Below, piece by piece: positions 1-10,766 of a stretch of DNA of 64,000 nucleotides. The translations under genes were made by a program, and so were the position numbers. Below the pieces are notes generated by a model that did no database searches, was not told the DNA's origin, and saw only the letters and a program-made list of their open reading frames with translations. How positions within the stretch are numbered: position 1 is the stretch's first letter; the number at the start of each line of letters is the position of its first letter. Source of the stretch: Setomelanomma holmii (lineage: Eukaryota > Ascomycota > Dothideomycetes > Pleosporales > Phaeosphaeriaceae); the NCBI GenBank assembly GCA_010015745.1, contig ML978212.1, positions 1-64,000 of the forward strand. The letters are read 5' to 3'.

Positions 1-205
1 GGAATCTGTTTTAAATTAATAGCTGATATTGCAAGGTATATATCAGCTTCAGAAGAAGAAAATCGGGCTTGAGGTGGTGGAGCCATGATGGTTGAGAGTC
101 AAGATAATGCGCAGAGATGGTGGGGTGGCCCGCTCGCTTGCCAACTACATTACTCCATTGACAAACTTCACCACGTCCCTCTAAATGGTGAGAGGCTTAA
201 CTTGT

Positions 206-1968
206 TCACACTCGTTGTGCTCGATTGCCAGCGTCTTGGTCACCTCGCGCCCGCTCCCGAAGCTGAATAATTGGCCCCTTCCTCTTCGATCCGAACATAT
301 CCCATGTCTGATACTGGCCTTCTCGGTAACGTCCCCACTCTGCATTCGGGGTACCACCGCGAAGGGTGCGGTTAGGATCCTGTCTCATCTGGAACTTCCA
401 GAATACCTTTGCCATGATGAGTCGCATTACCTGCCAAGCCAACTTCTTTCCTATACACCCGTGCGGGCTGGTGGAGAAGAAACACAAGGCGCCCTCTGCA
501 ACCGCGACACTTTGCGCAGTTGCGCCTGCCTCTTCTGCCATCCATCTGTCTGGTAGAAATTGATATGGCTCGTGAAAGTAGTCTGCGTTGTAATGCGTCG
601 CCCAACAGGCGGTGCTGATAGAGGAGCCGTGTGGGAAGTACTGTCCATCTATTGTCACGCCACCCTCAAGCACCTCGCGGTCGAGGTCGGCGCCAATCGC
701 AGGTGCCATCCGCAGTGCCTATTGAATACAGGCGGTGAGGTAACTACATGAGCGTAGTTTTGTCCCCGCGCGGATCTCGTCGTAACTCGAAAACGTTGCG
801 GCAATCTCCTTGGCCAGCCTGTTCTGGGCTTCCTGATCATGGCTTAGGTAGAAGAACAGACCCGCAACCACCATAGCCATCGCATCTGACCCAGCGATCA
901 CCAAGAGCTCGCATGCTGAGCTCAGCTCTGAGATTGAGTAGCCCTCGCCCCTATCAGGATCTTTCGCTTCCCACAGCCAGTGGAAGAAGTCCCTGCGCTT
1001 TTCAGAATTAAATTTTTGTTCTAGAGCAGACTGTTTCTCCGCACGGCTTTCTTGGCAGATTGCGACAAACGCATCCCACGATTTGATGGCAGGCGGTGTG
1101 GCAAGGGCCAGCAATTTGTCGAGGCCATAAGGCTTGAGCCAGACCCATACCGGGGCCCACGGCGACATGGAAAGCTGTAAGGATCAGCAATGTGATACCG
1201 CTTCATTCCACCAGGACATACCGAATGTACCGTCTCTACAAACCCATTTATCGTCTCAAGCACGTATCGCAAATCACTTTCAGGTTCTTTCAAGTCAGAG
1301 CTCTGATCGAAGCAAAGATCTCCAAGAATGTCGAATAACACATATGTCACCTGGTCCGCCATATCGATCGATTTGCTCCATTCTCGGCTGTCGTGCCTGT
1401 GCTGACATAGCAAGTCTAGCCAGCGATCCACATTGCTGTGAATGAAGGGCTCTGCGCCGCGCAAAGTACTGTCCGAGAAGGCGTGGTTGAGCACCCGTCG
1501 TTTGCGTGTGTGTATCTCGATCGACGTGGTGCTCCAAGTATTCTGCACTTCTACGGTACGTTGCCAGACCTCATACAAAAGACCTTTCTTCACGTTGCCC
1601 CGCGGACCATATATTTGATGGTACGCTGATGGTGTGTTGATGCATACAGCATTGGGGTGATGCCGGAAAGTGGTTCCTGACCGTTGGAAAGCTCAACGTA
1701 CGTTCGTGGTGGTTTGCGCTTCTGCATTGTGCGCTTACTGACCGTACATCTCTTGTAAGCTCAGCAGCCACAGGTGTCTGTTCTGACTCCTCGCATGCCA
1801 CCAGAACGGGAAAGAGGAAATCTTGGTCTAAAATGGTCCCGGATGTCTAACAAGAAGATGGAAGTATAACCGGTAGATGATAGTGGCAACGAAGTATGCT
1901 GCGACAAGCAAGACACCCAGTATCAGCAACTTAGGTTCTCATATTGTCCAGACTTCGGGAGCACTCAT
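206..1968 (-). pseudogene. Cytochrome P450 monooxygenase pseudogene
   Basis: The decoded product resembles fungal microsomal P450s. It has an N-terminal membrane anchor, a proline-rich PGPF hinge, an I-helix with AGSDAM, an EALR-type K-helix and a haem loop FFSTSPHGCIG whose Cys would bind iron. Splicing is still readable: exons 1968-1743, 1676-1222 and 1174-206, with introns of 66 and 47 nt. Three codons are stops: 1939-1941 (tenth codon), 1828-1830 (just after PGPF) and 719-721. The last replaces the invariant Glu of the ExxR motif, so the gene cannot make an active enzyme unless these are sequencing errors. The substrate cannot be told. A MULE transposon ends 157 bp upstream of the ATG, in what would be the promoter. 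Confidence 0.9.
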
Positions 1969-2124
1969 GGTTGCGACTACAGCTTTTGGTGGGCCAATTA
2001 GAGGTCGTGATGGACAGAGCGGGGACGTCGAATATACTGGAGCAGCCATAGTTACTCAACGCCAGGGGTATTATAGGCGAAAGAGCAGGTGTTACGCCTC
2101 CGATAAGAAGGCAGTGTTTCTTTT

Positions 2125-2171
2125 GGCAAAATGTATGCGGCCGTGCGTGTTTGCTATTCGGCCGGGCATTC
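2125..2171 (+). repeat. MULE left terminal inverted repeat
   Basis: 47 bp beginning ggcaaaat and ending gggcattc. It matches the reverse complement of 5420-5466 with four differences, all transitions. It abuts the target duplication at 2117-2124. Confidence 0.92.
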
Positions 2172-2673
2172 CCGCATTAGTGCTCCGCTAGGACCAGTAT
2201 TTCTCCGCGCCAAAGGAACTTTGGCTTAAGCCATCTCATCTACAGTGACATCACCCCATTCACTTGCCTATCTCTGTATTCTCGTTGTTGAAATATATTG
2301 TTGCTCAAAATTGAAAATTTTAGTGGGGGCACTAGTCGGCGATTGCTCTAAAAAGCCCGACAACTAACCCGTGCGGCACGAACGCCGACTTTGTATAGAC
2401 GTTGCACCCAGGCTGCACCACCATGCAGCCCTCTGACTATGTCAGACTTAGAGACAGACTTGTAGACTAGATCTCTGCGATTCTAACGGTGCTGGGGTCG
2501 AGGTTGTAGACCTACTGTGGAAAAGGATACATGGTGGTGATGTCAAGGAGTCGTCAAAACCTCACTCTTGGTGGTTACAATAATTGCAGCCCCACCAACT
2601 TTAGAACGCCGCAAGAACTTCTGCAAATGCGCGCCCTAAGTACTCGCATCTAAATCCGCTTAAATCCACCCAA

Positions 2674-5016
2674 ATGGACGATTTCGACAATCTACTGGCC
2701 GAATACGATTCCAACTGTGAGGATACTTGCTGGGTACCTTGTAATGATCCTCCTCCACCTCATCACTTGCCTTACAAGTACCACGAGGAGGCAAAAGATG
2801 CCCTGAACCGTTATCTCACTCGCTATGGATTCGCCGTAAGCATCGACAAACCCTAATACCACCAGCCATCCCTGAAGGATCCCTTGAAGTACGTGACAGC
2901 TTGCACGCTCTAATACGCCTGTAGGCGAAAATACAAGTCAAAGAGCATAGAAATACGCAAGCGGCAGCGATCAATAATGTCAGGATGTGATTGGAAAGGT
3001 CGCTTGCAGTACAAGATCAATCCTGAGACCGCAGAGATTGGGTGGCACTTCACTGTTATTGTACCTCATCACAATCATAGCAGAGCGCATGATATTCTTG
3101 CTCACTTCTAGAGTCGCCAGCGAGATCGCGCCACCATCCGCGTCATTCAGAATGACTATGAGCAGAACAAGACGGCTCGCTCCATCCTTAGCTCACTCCT
3201 AAGCCTAGGGATACATGTGAAGCTTCATGATGTGCGCAATGAGGTGCAGAAGCTTCGTCAGGATAAGCTGGCTGGCCGCTCTCACATTGAAGCTCTCCTC
3301 GACTTCATGGATCAACACCGCGATGAGGATGGCTGCAAATACTTCTTTAAGGTCGATTACGACGACGCTGATCATGTGCGTAACCTCTTCTGGGCTCATC
3401 CTGCAAGCTACAGTTTCATTAAAGGCAACCCCGACGTTATTGCAATTGACGCAACTTATAAGGTTAACAAGTTTAACATGCCTCTCCTGCATACTGTAGG
3501 TACCACCTCACGTAAGAAGCTCTTCGATATGTGCTTTGGCTTCATGGGAGGGGAGACTGTCCAGCATTACGGATGGCATATTCAAGCTATGTATGAGCTC
3601 CTTGAGTAGCTTGAGGTTGATCCTCGGTGCTTTATTACTGATCACAACACCTCTCTTAAGGCTGCACTCACTACTCTATACCCTAAAGTACCCTAGCGGG
3701 AGTGTATCTAGCACATTAACCAGAACGTTCAGGCACGGGCAGGAAAGACCTGGGATGCCTCGAGGGGTTAGGATGATGAAGAGAAAGCGCAAACGAATGA
3801 AAACCGACTCGCTTTTATCGCCCGCTGGCACGCTCTTGTTTCTAAGGAGACTGAGGATGAGTTCCGCACCGAGTGGGAGAGCATCATAGCTGATTACTCT
3901 GCACAACCCGCGCTCATTGATTACCTCGAAACCCACCAATTACCACACTTTGAGCAGTGGGCTGAGTGTTTTGTACGCTACTTTCCAGACTTTGGAGTGC
4001 GCGCAAGCTCAGGAGCTGCGTCGGGCCATAACCGATTGAAGTCGAGGCTTCAATTCGGGTCCCAAGGCCACCTTTACAACGTCGTCAAAGATATCCATCA
4101 ACACCTTAAGGAGCAGCTGCATGAGCATGACGCTGGGGTCTCTCTTGATGTCTCTTCAGTCCCTACCGATGTGAATGACGCTGCATTTGCACTACTCAAG
4201 CGTCGAGTGTCACACTTTGGCATGCGGAAACTCAAGGAGCAGCTCAATTTAGCTAAGGCTAAGAATTACGATAATAGCCAGGCATGTACTAGAGCCTTTA
4301 CTGCAAATTTTGGTCTGCCTTGCAAGCACTTTCTTCATGATGAGACACAGCAATTGCGCGACTTTACTGGCAACGAGAAAGCGTTGTTCACCATCAAGAT
4401 GAGCTTGATCGATCAACATTGGTTGCTTGATCCACCTTAAGCTAAAGGAGAGGACTTTGCTGGCGACCAGGAGCTCTTTCGGCCTCTGGATCCTCTCAAG
4501 ATCAAGTCCAAAGGCCGCCCCAAAGGTGCTACAACAAAGACTCTTCGCAAGCCTAAAGACGGCAAGCGCAACAAGTGTGGGAAGCGTGATCTCTCTGGCT
4601 GGGAGCACACCCAAGCTACTCAACAACCATCTCAAAGTACCCCTGCACCATTGCAAGCTCCCCAGAAGCGCGTCTACAAGAAGAAAACCACCACCACTGT
4701 AGTAGAGGAGAGCGAGATGCCGGCGCCAGTGCTGACCAAGAACATGCTTGAGATGTTCCGCGGCATGATAAGAGAGGAGATGGAGGTGCTCAAGGAGCAG
4801 AGCGATAGCCTGGAGATATCTCAGGTGCAGCAACAGGCCATTGAGGTCTCCTCGTCTTCGTCGAGCGAGGAGGAAGATGAGGTCAAAGTGCGCAGTTCAG
4901 ATAGAGAGTTCTTATCCCTAGTGGTTAATACCACTGTCAAGTCGAACTACAGGACTTGTTCGAAGGTCAAGGAACCTGCAAAGGCGCCTAGGAAGCAGCA
5001 GAAGTTCAAGAAGTAG
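2674..5016 (+). pseudogene. MULE transposase pseudogene, stop-riddled in one frame
   Basis: One reading frame runs for about 780 codons from the ATG at 2674 to the stop at 5014-5016. In it are a FAR1/WRKY-GCM1-like zinc-binding N-terminus (CDWKGRL followed by HHNH), a DDE catalytic core with NPDVIAIDATYK and CFITDHN carrying the first two Asp, and a basic tail KSKGRPKGAT ending in a Ser/Glu-rich stretch. The frame is broken by eight stops, at 2854, 2911, 3109, 3607, 3694, 3709, 3769 and 4438, all TAG or TAA, with no frameshift. Such stops arise from CAG or CAA by C-to-T change, which points to RIP-like mutation rather than slow neutral decay. No functional transposase can be made from this copy. 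Confidence 0.9.
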
Positions 5017-5419
5017 GTGTTTAGGGTTGTTCAGGGCTGTTTTAGGTTTTGAAGATCATCGTCTTCCCAATGGTGTTTTCACAACAACACAACGTACCTC
5101 CACGAGCACTTGACCAAAAAAGTTGATATTAAAACGAAGCAATGCCTAGATACATGCGACAGTGTGTTTTCAGTTTCAAGTGATTGCAATATGTGGTTGT
5201 GGCGTTGTGTGGGTGGTGGGTGAAGGATAGAGATTTTGAGTGATGTGGGCAATGGGTGGAGAGACGTCGCCAACAACACGTATTTTCATAAGGAATCGCT
5301 CTATTTGGGGCGGAATCCAAAATGTCATCTCAGCTTTTGAAGTACCGCATGCAGCTGACTGCAGCTGAGAGCGCTAAACTACCAGCGCACACGTACACTA
5401 CGTCCCTACGGATATTTAA

Positions 5420-5466
5420 GAATGCCCGGCCGAATAGCGAACATGCACGGCCGCATGTATTTTGCC
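5420..5466 (-). repeat. MULE right terminal inverted repeat
   Basis: 47-bp partner of the left TIR, in opposite orientation, followed at once by the target duplication tttctttt at 5467-5474. Confidence 0.92.
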
Positions 5467-5474
5467 TTTCTTTT

Positions 5475-5927
5475 TGCAATTCGACCTTTGACTAATACTA
5501 GTAGGTTTGATCCTGTATCTTCGCATAGTTGTTAATGCTGCAACAGCCTGCTTGTCTCATGCTCCGATCTTGAGTTGAGATCCATCTAACATGCAACGCC
5601 ATAGTCTACGCAATGAAATTTTCAGTAGGCGCGCAGTTTCCATCTCGTTGGCAGAGATGGTAAGAGACAGATCGAGCGAGTGGCGACTGCTTAGTGCTAA
5701 GGCCGTAGCTACTCTTTCATATTAATGTGAGTCCAGCGTCACTCCCTTCAAACGCCATGTGTCTTGGTTGCCCTCGCTTTTTGGTAGGAACAACTAGCTT
5801 TGGCTGCAGAGGACTTCAGCCATTCCCGTAAGCTGCGAGCTTGCACAAATATTCACACATCACCCATCGATACAACGATCATCCCGTACTAGCAGGCATC
5901 CGTTCGCTCACGTCTTGCTTCAACATC
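5475..5927. other. Intergenic, MULE to membrane-protein gene
   Basis: About 450 bp with no supported ORF. It probably holds the promoter of the gene starting at 5928 and, before the transposon landed, part of the shared upstream region with the P450. Confidence 0.5.
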
Positions 5928-6794
5928 ATGCATCCCTGCATTGCATTTCTCCTTTTTTTATTCGCCGATGCTCGCTTCGCATCGGTCCTGCTCCTCCTCG
6001 AATATTACCCTCGCGTTCAAGCTGCCCCAGCCAGTCTCGAAACCGCGGTTACCAAGCACAACATTGGCTGCCATGAGTTCGTCTCTTCTCATCACGACTT
6101 CATCCTATTTCGAACCCTGTACGATGAGGACCAGGATTTCGACTTTGCCATTGAGACGCGCTACACCACCTTCTACCCTACGGTCCTCAAAATGGCTCTA
6201 AAGCTCGACTATTTTGTCCCAAACGTCTACATCCAACAAGCCAAGTGTGGCTGGCACAAAGCACGATCCGTTCGTTCGCCGTCATGGTCACAAGTCGGAC
6301 AACATCGAGGCACAATCTTCTGGAAGTATAGTGATCTTGACTGGGTCGAGCATCTCAAGAATTATACTCATGTCTCGCATTGGAGGGCAGCATCACCTGA
6401 TCATATACCTCCTCGCACTGGTGCATTGCCGAGCAACAGAACGTTGGACAGGATCGCTACGATACTGCAAGACAACGAGCCTGCGGCGGACGTGTATCAG
6501 CTAGCCACAGTTCTGCTGGGCTATACCACTGGATTCTTAGGATTCATTCTCATCCTATTTGTGATACGCCATTGCGTCGTCAGACACTCGAACTTGTCGA
6601 AGTCGGCAGTTTCGGACGATTGGGGGACTATCGAACTCGAGCACGATACTCCGAAGTTCCCGAATCCGCAAGAGGGCCCTCTTTCTGCCGAAGTTGTTGA
6701 GCAACCACACAATGGATCGCAAGAGAGCGACAGCAACGAGCGCGTTAATTCTGATCCTCCGCCACTATACTCAGTCAATGGCGCTGGTCACTGA
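5928..6794 (+). CDS. Hypothetical type I membrane protein with PPxY tail
   Basis: The product is 288 aa if translation begins at the first ATG (5928); upstream codons lack an ATG. The N-terminus is a hydrophobic signal peptide (FLLFLFADARFASVLLLL region). A luminal domain of about 170 residues follows, with two Cys and possible N-glycosylation sites (NYT, NRT). A single transmembrane helix lies around FLGFILILFVI, and the cytoplasmic tail is acidic and Pro/Ser-rich. The tail ends in PPPLYSV, which contains a PPxY motif of the kind bound by WW domains of Rsp5/Nedd4-type ubiquitin ligases. No family is recognised. A single-exon gene is assumed because the frame is open throughout. Surface or vacuolar trafficking is inference from topology. 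Confidence 0.7.
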   Translation: MHPCIAFLLFLFADARFASVLLLLEYYPRVQAAPASLETAVTKHNIGCHEFVSSHHDFILFRTLYDEDQDFDFAIETRYTTFYPTVLKMALKLDYFVPNVYIQQAKCGWHKARSVRSPSWSQVGQHRGTIFWKYSDLDWVEHLKNYTHVSHWRAASPDHIPPRTGALPSNRTLDRIATILQDNEPAADVYQLATVLLGYTTGFLGFILILFVIRHCVVRHSNLSKSAVSDDWGTIELEHDTPKFPNPQEGPLSAEVVEQPHNGSQESDSNERVNSDPPPLYSVNGAGH

Positions 6795-7314
6795 GCATTT
6801 CGATGCAAGATTGACACGGATCTGAGGCATTGCCTCAGCTTCTGGCTGACCCTCGACGGCATGCACAGCTTCCACCGTGGGCTTCATTCTATTCTTGTTA
6901 TGTTTTATTGCTCAAAGAGGGTTCTTGACAAGCATGTTCGGCTTGGTGATGGTCTTGTTGGTCTTGTTGGGTCCGTCTCGCCTTCGCTTGATTGTCCCCG
7001 CCTTCCTACTTTTATCCGTTTCTCTCAAGCGCGTCTCTGACTGTAAACCTTATCAACGTAATTGCAATTCTTTTCGTGCGCATTTGGTTCACTGAAATTC
7101 CGGTGTAAGTGTGCCCCACCGTGATAGCGATCGGTCAATCGTACACCACAGCTCTGCACCCTTTCGAAGGGGTGAGTGACTGACGTTTGGACCTTCCGAG
7201 ATTAGGGCACTTGTGCGCTCATCAGTATTTCCACTCCCTTCTCACGTTTCGAACTCACACGTTGCTAACCCCCAGGAACCCGTTCTTCAATCCAACCAGA
7301 CCAGGAAACCCAGG
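6795..7314. other. Intergenic region
   Basis: About 520 bp containing the 3' flank of the membrane-protein gene and the upstream region of the first LPxELR gene. No coding or RNA feature seen. Confidence 0.5.
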
Positions 7315-8043
7315 ATGTCTACCTTCACCCGCTTTCTCGAACTGCCGACCGAGCTACGTGTCATAATATATGAGCGCATCTCTACATTCGCCTCTGAATA
7401 CACCGCCAGAGCAACAGTAACAGTCCGCGCGCTGGACTGTGGAAGTATGGCAACCTTCCACAGCTTCTCCATCACTTCAATCCAGAAGAAGCTTCCTGTT
7501 GCCCTTCTCGCCACCAACTCATTAGTGTACAGTGAGGCAAGGGCAATCATCAAGGCGAAGATGCGGAAATTTGAACCAGAAATGTTGGAACCGATACGTC
7601 TGATTATCGACTACCGAGGCCAAGTCGCATCCAAAGGACTCGAACCACGTGAGGCTATCGAAGCGGTCCTAGCACCGCGCGAAAGGCTCCTTCAGCATAC
7701 CGCTACTCTACCAAGGAGCTGTCACCAAATCTTGATTGCGCTGCCCACCGGTGCTCCAGAACGCGTTATGAGCAGATTCAAGTACCAACTCTTCAACGAC
7801 CTTGTAGATTGGACCTTAGCAACGGAAGCCTCTAGCAAAATCCTCGGCACAGGCAATACGGGCGTTTCCGGCTCGACCCCACGGCAATACATCGACCTGA
7901 TGCAGCGAGCGATGGAGAACAGGGCTGAGATGCGGAAGCGTAGGAGAGTGGGCGCCTGCGAGATTTCGGGATATGTCGTTGATCTGGAGAATTTGGTTGA
8001 GAAAGAGTGGACGGCGTGGCTGGAGAGTTGGAAAGACTTGTAA
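7315..8043 (+). CDS. LPxELR / F-box-like hypothetical protein, copy 1
   Basis: 242 aa, single exon, starting at ATG 7315 (MSTFTRFLELP). The N-terminus carries ELPTELRVIIYERI, the LPxELRxxIYE signature of the large fungal F-box/2EXR-like families. It is followed by a segment of the type LPVALLATNSLVYSEARAI and a central LIIDYRGQV strand. Three related sequences lie within the next 3 kb, so this is one member of a local family. It looks intact. F-box proteins act as substrate adaptors of SCF ubiquitin ligases, but assignment to that function rests only on the short motif. No partner can be named. Confidence 0.75.
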   Translation: MSTFTRFLELPTELRVIIYERISTFASEYTARATVTVRALDCGSMATFHSFSITSIQKKLPVALLATNSLVYSEARAIIKAKMRKFEPEMLEPIRLIIDYRGQVASKGLEPREAIEAVLAPRERLLQHTATLPRSCHQILIALPTGAPERVMSRFKYQLFNDLVDWTLATEASSKILGTGNTGVSGSTPRQYIDLMQRAMENRAEMRKRRRVGACEISGYVVDLENLVEKEWTAWLESWKDL

Positions 8044-8171
8044 GCGATCGATGCGTACACGATCCACTTGCTGTTTCCGGACGCACTGCCGAGGAGAAGC
8101 TGTTTCCACCAGCACATGGACGAGAACACAGTTGTCTAAGCCTTGGAAGACAGTTGGCGACAGAGGCTACT

Positions 8172-8848
8172 CTACGTCATTGCCTCGGACAATGACTTCC
8201 TCGTCTTCCGCAGCTTCCGAGCACTGAATGTGCGGCTTTTGCTTTGCTCCAGGATGAGGTCATTCTTTTGGAGGAGCAGCTGAATGCCCTCGAGGTAAAG
8301 CACAAGCAGGAGAGCGCGGTTCATGATCGTAACGAGGAAATAGCCGCTGTCCTGGTGACCCAGCGCACTCCGTTGCATGCTTCGTAGATCGCAAGGGGAA
8401 GCTCTTGCATATGAACATTGCTGGGGTCAACGTGCACAACGACCTGTATCTGAGGCCGAGGTGGTCAAATGTTGACTCTGCTTGCGTACAATAAGAACGT
8501 GAGGCAGTTCGACGACTGTAGCACGACAATGGATGCGAGACCGTGTCGAAGATCTGATAGAAACGTGTTCACGAAGCCCTGGCGGTCCACGATTATTTGG
8601 ATCGATTCTCGCTCGAGCTTCCGCATTTTTTTTGCATCCAATGCTAATTGAGCTTGGACACTGATTTGCTGGCGAGTCCGAAGGAATTGTACATCGAACG
8701 TGCGCCATATAAGTGTGATGGGTCTACATTGGCTGCTGTTTGGGTCCGGTGCTTCAAAAGGCCGGCGCCGAGTCGTGAGGCCGATGCGCTCGTAAACCAT
8801 GAGGCGTACTTCTCTTGGCAGATCAAGGAGATTGAAACGTCCAGACAT
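8172..8848 (-). pseudogene. LPxELR paralogue copy 2, broken
   Basis: On the minus strand from ATG 8848 the frame reads MSGRFNLLDLPREVRLMVYE, then an RQQISVQAQLALDAKKMRKLE helix and IIVDRQGF, closely parallel to copies 1, 3 and 4. It meets TGA at 8465-8467. Homology to copy 3 continues past that stop in the same frame (PPRPQIQVVVHVDP) until a second TGA. A further change of frame is needed to reach the Leu/Lys-rich tail ending at 8172. At least two lesions therefore separate it from a full-length protein. It is inverted relative to the other three copies. Confidence 0.72.
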
Positions 8849-9042
8849 GTCAAAGAGGGTGAAGCCGTCAAGGAAAGTGCGCGAGAGCTTCTCCTTGTAC
8901 GAAGGCTCGGTAGATCCAGTTTGTTGCAGCTCCTGGTGTGGTCATGCGCCTCATCACGGTGTCGTAGCAAATTTCGTGGTGTGCGATATAGGACAAGCTC
9001 TCGAATATCAAGGCCTTGACCTGCTTGATTCTCAAGAGCGGC

Positions 9043-9750
9043 ATGTCCACTTCACCGCGGTTGCTCGCTCTTCCTGTCGAGCTACGTTCGTTGATCTGGG
9101 AAGGCATCGATGTCGAAACTCATCACACCCAGATCCAAGGCTCTTGCTCTGGCGATAATTGTGGCTATGGCACCGCTTGCAACGCACCCTTCTACATCAC
9201 GCTGATACGAAAGACCCTCTTGGTCTCCCCTCTCTTAAGCACATGTCGTCAGATACAGCAGGAAGCTCTCCCGATCCTTGCGGCGAAGTTGCATAGTCTC
9301 GAACAGGAATGTGTGAGATTGATCATGGACGTCGAGGGCTTACACCATGTGTATACACAGTGGGCTGACCAGGTATTGGATATACCTCTGTTGCTTCCAT
9401 GTCGAGCTTTCTAGAGACGCACTGCCAAGGTGTCCAGGAACGGTCCGCAGATTGAAATCGCGCTCAGGCCTGGAGATCGATCTTATATGATAGGGAATAT
9501 TGTTGACGATCTGATGGATGTGTGGGACTTCGCAAGGCGCACCGGGTTTTCTTATGCGCTCTTCTGTGAGGGTTCGTTGCCTGGGTTGCTGAGCAATCCT
9601 CAGCACAATGCACTCGTGGATTGGCGAATGTTGCGGGACCATGATGTTGTGCGGACGCCACTGCTACGGCCAGTGGATTCTGTCATGACGGTACAAGAGC
9701 TCAATCCAGCTGAATGGTCAGCCACGTACAAGAGGTTTTTAATTGAGTAG
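9043..9750 (+). pseudogene. LPxELR paralogue copy 3, one internal stop
   Basis: From ATG 9043 the frame reads MSTSPRLLALPVELRSLIWE and continues to TAG at 9412-9414. It then resumes in the same frame as RRTAKVSRNGPQIEIALRPG and runs to the stop at 9748-9750. Aligned with copy 1, the spacing between the IDYRG/MDVEG strand and the ALPTG/ALRPG segment is nearly the same (49 versus 50 residues). The stop therefore behaves as a nonsense mutation in a full-length gene of about 235 codons. An alternative is a 42-nt intron (9373-9414, GTATTG..CTAG), shorter than the other introns here but in phase. If that intron is real, the gene is intact. Confidence 0.68.
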
Positions 9751-10064
9751 CATGATATCCAGGCAGCAAGGCTTTTGACCAAATCAAGACGGTCGAACGT
9801 GCATTTGCTACGATCCCGACAAGTTGAACGGTTGTCCAGGGCTCGCAGAATGACGAGCTCAGGAGACGAACTCGAGTGAAGCGAAGGGTTGAGCGGGGTC
9901 GTCTGTAACGTGTGAGAATGAAAGGGGATCGAGACTGCCTCAAGTTTCACCCCGAAACTTACGCGAGGGGCGCGAGCAGGTCGCTCTTTCCATGTTAAAG
10001 TTACACGCACCTGCCGATATCTTGATCACTCACCTTAACCAGTGATCTCAACAGCGCAACCAAC

Positions 10065-10766
10065 ATGTCGACTCAACCATTCTGTTTCCTTGATCTGCCA
10101 GCTGAGCTCCGGTGCATTGTGTACGAGCACATCGACATTTCGATTCATCGTCAAGTTGTTTCCAGCGAGAGCGTCTCGGGCAAAGCTTCTCAGATTGTGC
10201 TCATCCGTAGATGTCTGCCCGTGTCGCTTCTTGCAGCGTGCAAGCTCATCAACCACGAATCCATGGCCGTCTTCACCACCAAGCTCCGAGAAATGCAAAA
10301 CGATCCCCTCAGATTCGAAATCGATCCTGGTGCAGTTCGGTGCTTCTCCGCTCTCATGGACGTCATACTCGACCCATTCTGTGACGCAGAGACACCTAAG
10401 GCGCGATGGTTCTATTCTACCCCTGTGGTAGCTCTTTCCACAGGTTTCGCGTCAATTGACCGTTGTGTTCGCAGCCTCCAACGGCTACTTCCAGGTCAGC
10501 ATAAGAGCGCCCGGCCTTGCGACTTCGAGGTCCACTTGACCCATGAGCTTAAGGACCGGGGCGAAGGCGATTTGTGCAGCATCTTCCACGAGCTGCTACG
10601 CCAAAGTGGGAGTGTCTCGCTCGGCGTTGTGCTGGAAGGGAGAGATACAGGGGATGGTAATGGCGGTGGGCTTCAAAGATGGAATTACTACAAGCAGAAG
10701 GCCCTACTGTGTAGTCACCCTAGTGGGAAGAAGCCATCAATGCGCTTGGACAATTTGGAGGAATAG
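10065..10766 (+). CDS. LPxELR / F-box-like hypothetical protein, copy 4
   Basis: 233 aa, single exon, ATG at 10065. It begins MSTQPFCFLDLPAELRCIVYEHI and, like its neighbours, follows with LPVSLLAACKLINHESMAV and a KLREMQ helix. The C-terminal half diverges strongly from copies 1 and 3 and is Gly-rich near residues 195-205. It looks intact and is the last member of the local array. Function is unknown beyond the F-box-like signature. The divergent C-terminus would be the substrate-binding part if it is an SCF adaptor (inference). Confidence 0.75.
   Translation: MSTQPFCFLDLPAELRCIVYEHIDISIHRQVVSSESVSGKASQIVLIRRCLPVSLLAACKLINHESMAVFTTKLREMQNDPLRFEIDPGAVRCFSALMDVILDPFCDAETPKARWFYSTPVVALSTGFASIDRCVRSLQRLLPGQHKSARPCDFEVHLTHELKDRGEGDLCSIFHELLRQSGSVSLGVVLEGRDTGDGNGGGLQRWNYYKQKALLCSHPSGKKPSMRLDNLEE

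Larger units (their letters stand above)
2125..5466 (+). mobile_element. Mutator-like DNA transposon (MULE), degenerate
   Basis: A 3.34-kb element bounded by 47-bp terminal inverted repeats (2125-2171 and 5420-5466), identical at 43 of 47 positions. It is flanked on both sides by the 8-bp direct repeat tttctttt (2117-2124 and 5467-5474), a target-site duplication in the 8-10 bp range typical of Mutator elements. It encodes a transposase on the plus strand, now full of stops. Size and organisation resemble fungal Hop-type MULEs; that comparison is from family knowledge. All four TIR mismatches are transitions, as expected from repeat-induced point mutation or cytosine deamination. Confidence 0.93.

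Noticed and set aside
3536..3889. 117-codon ORF inside the MULE
   Set aside because: It is out of frame with the transposase and overlaps the catalytic core coding; a shadow ORF.
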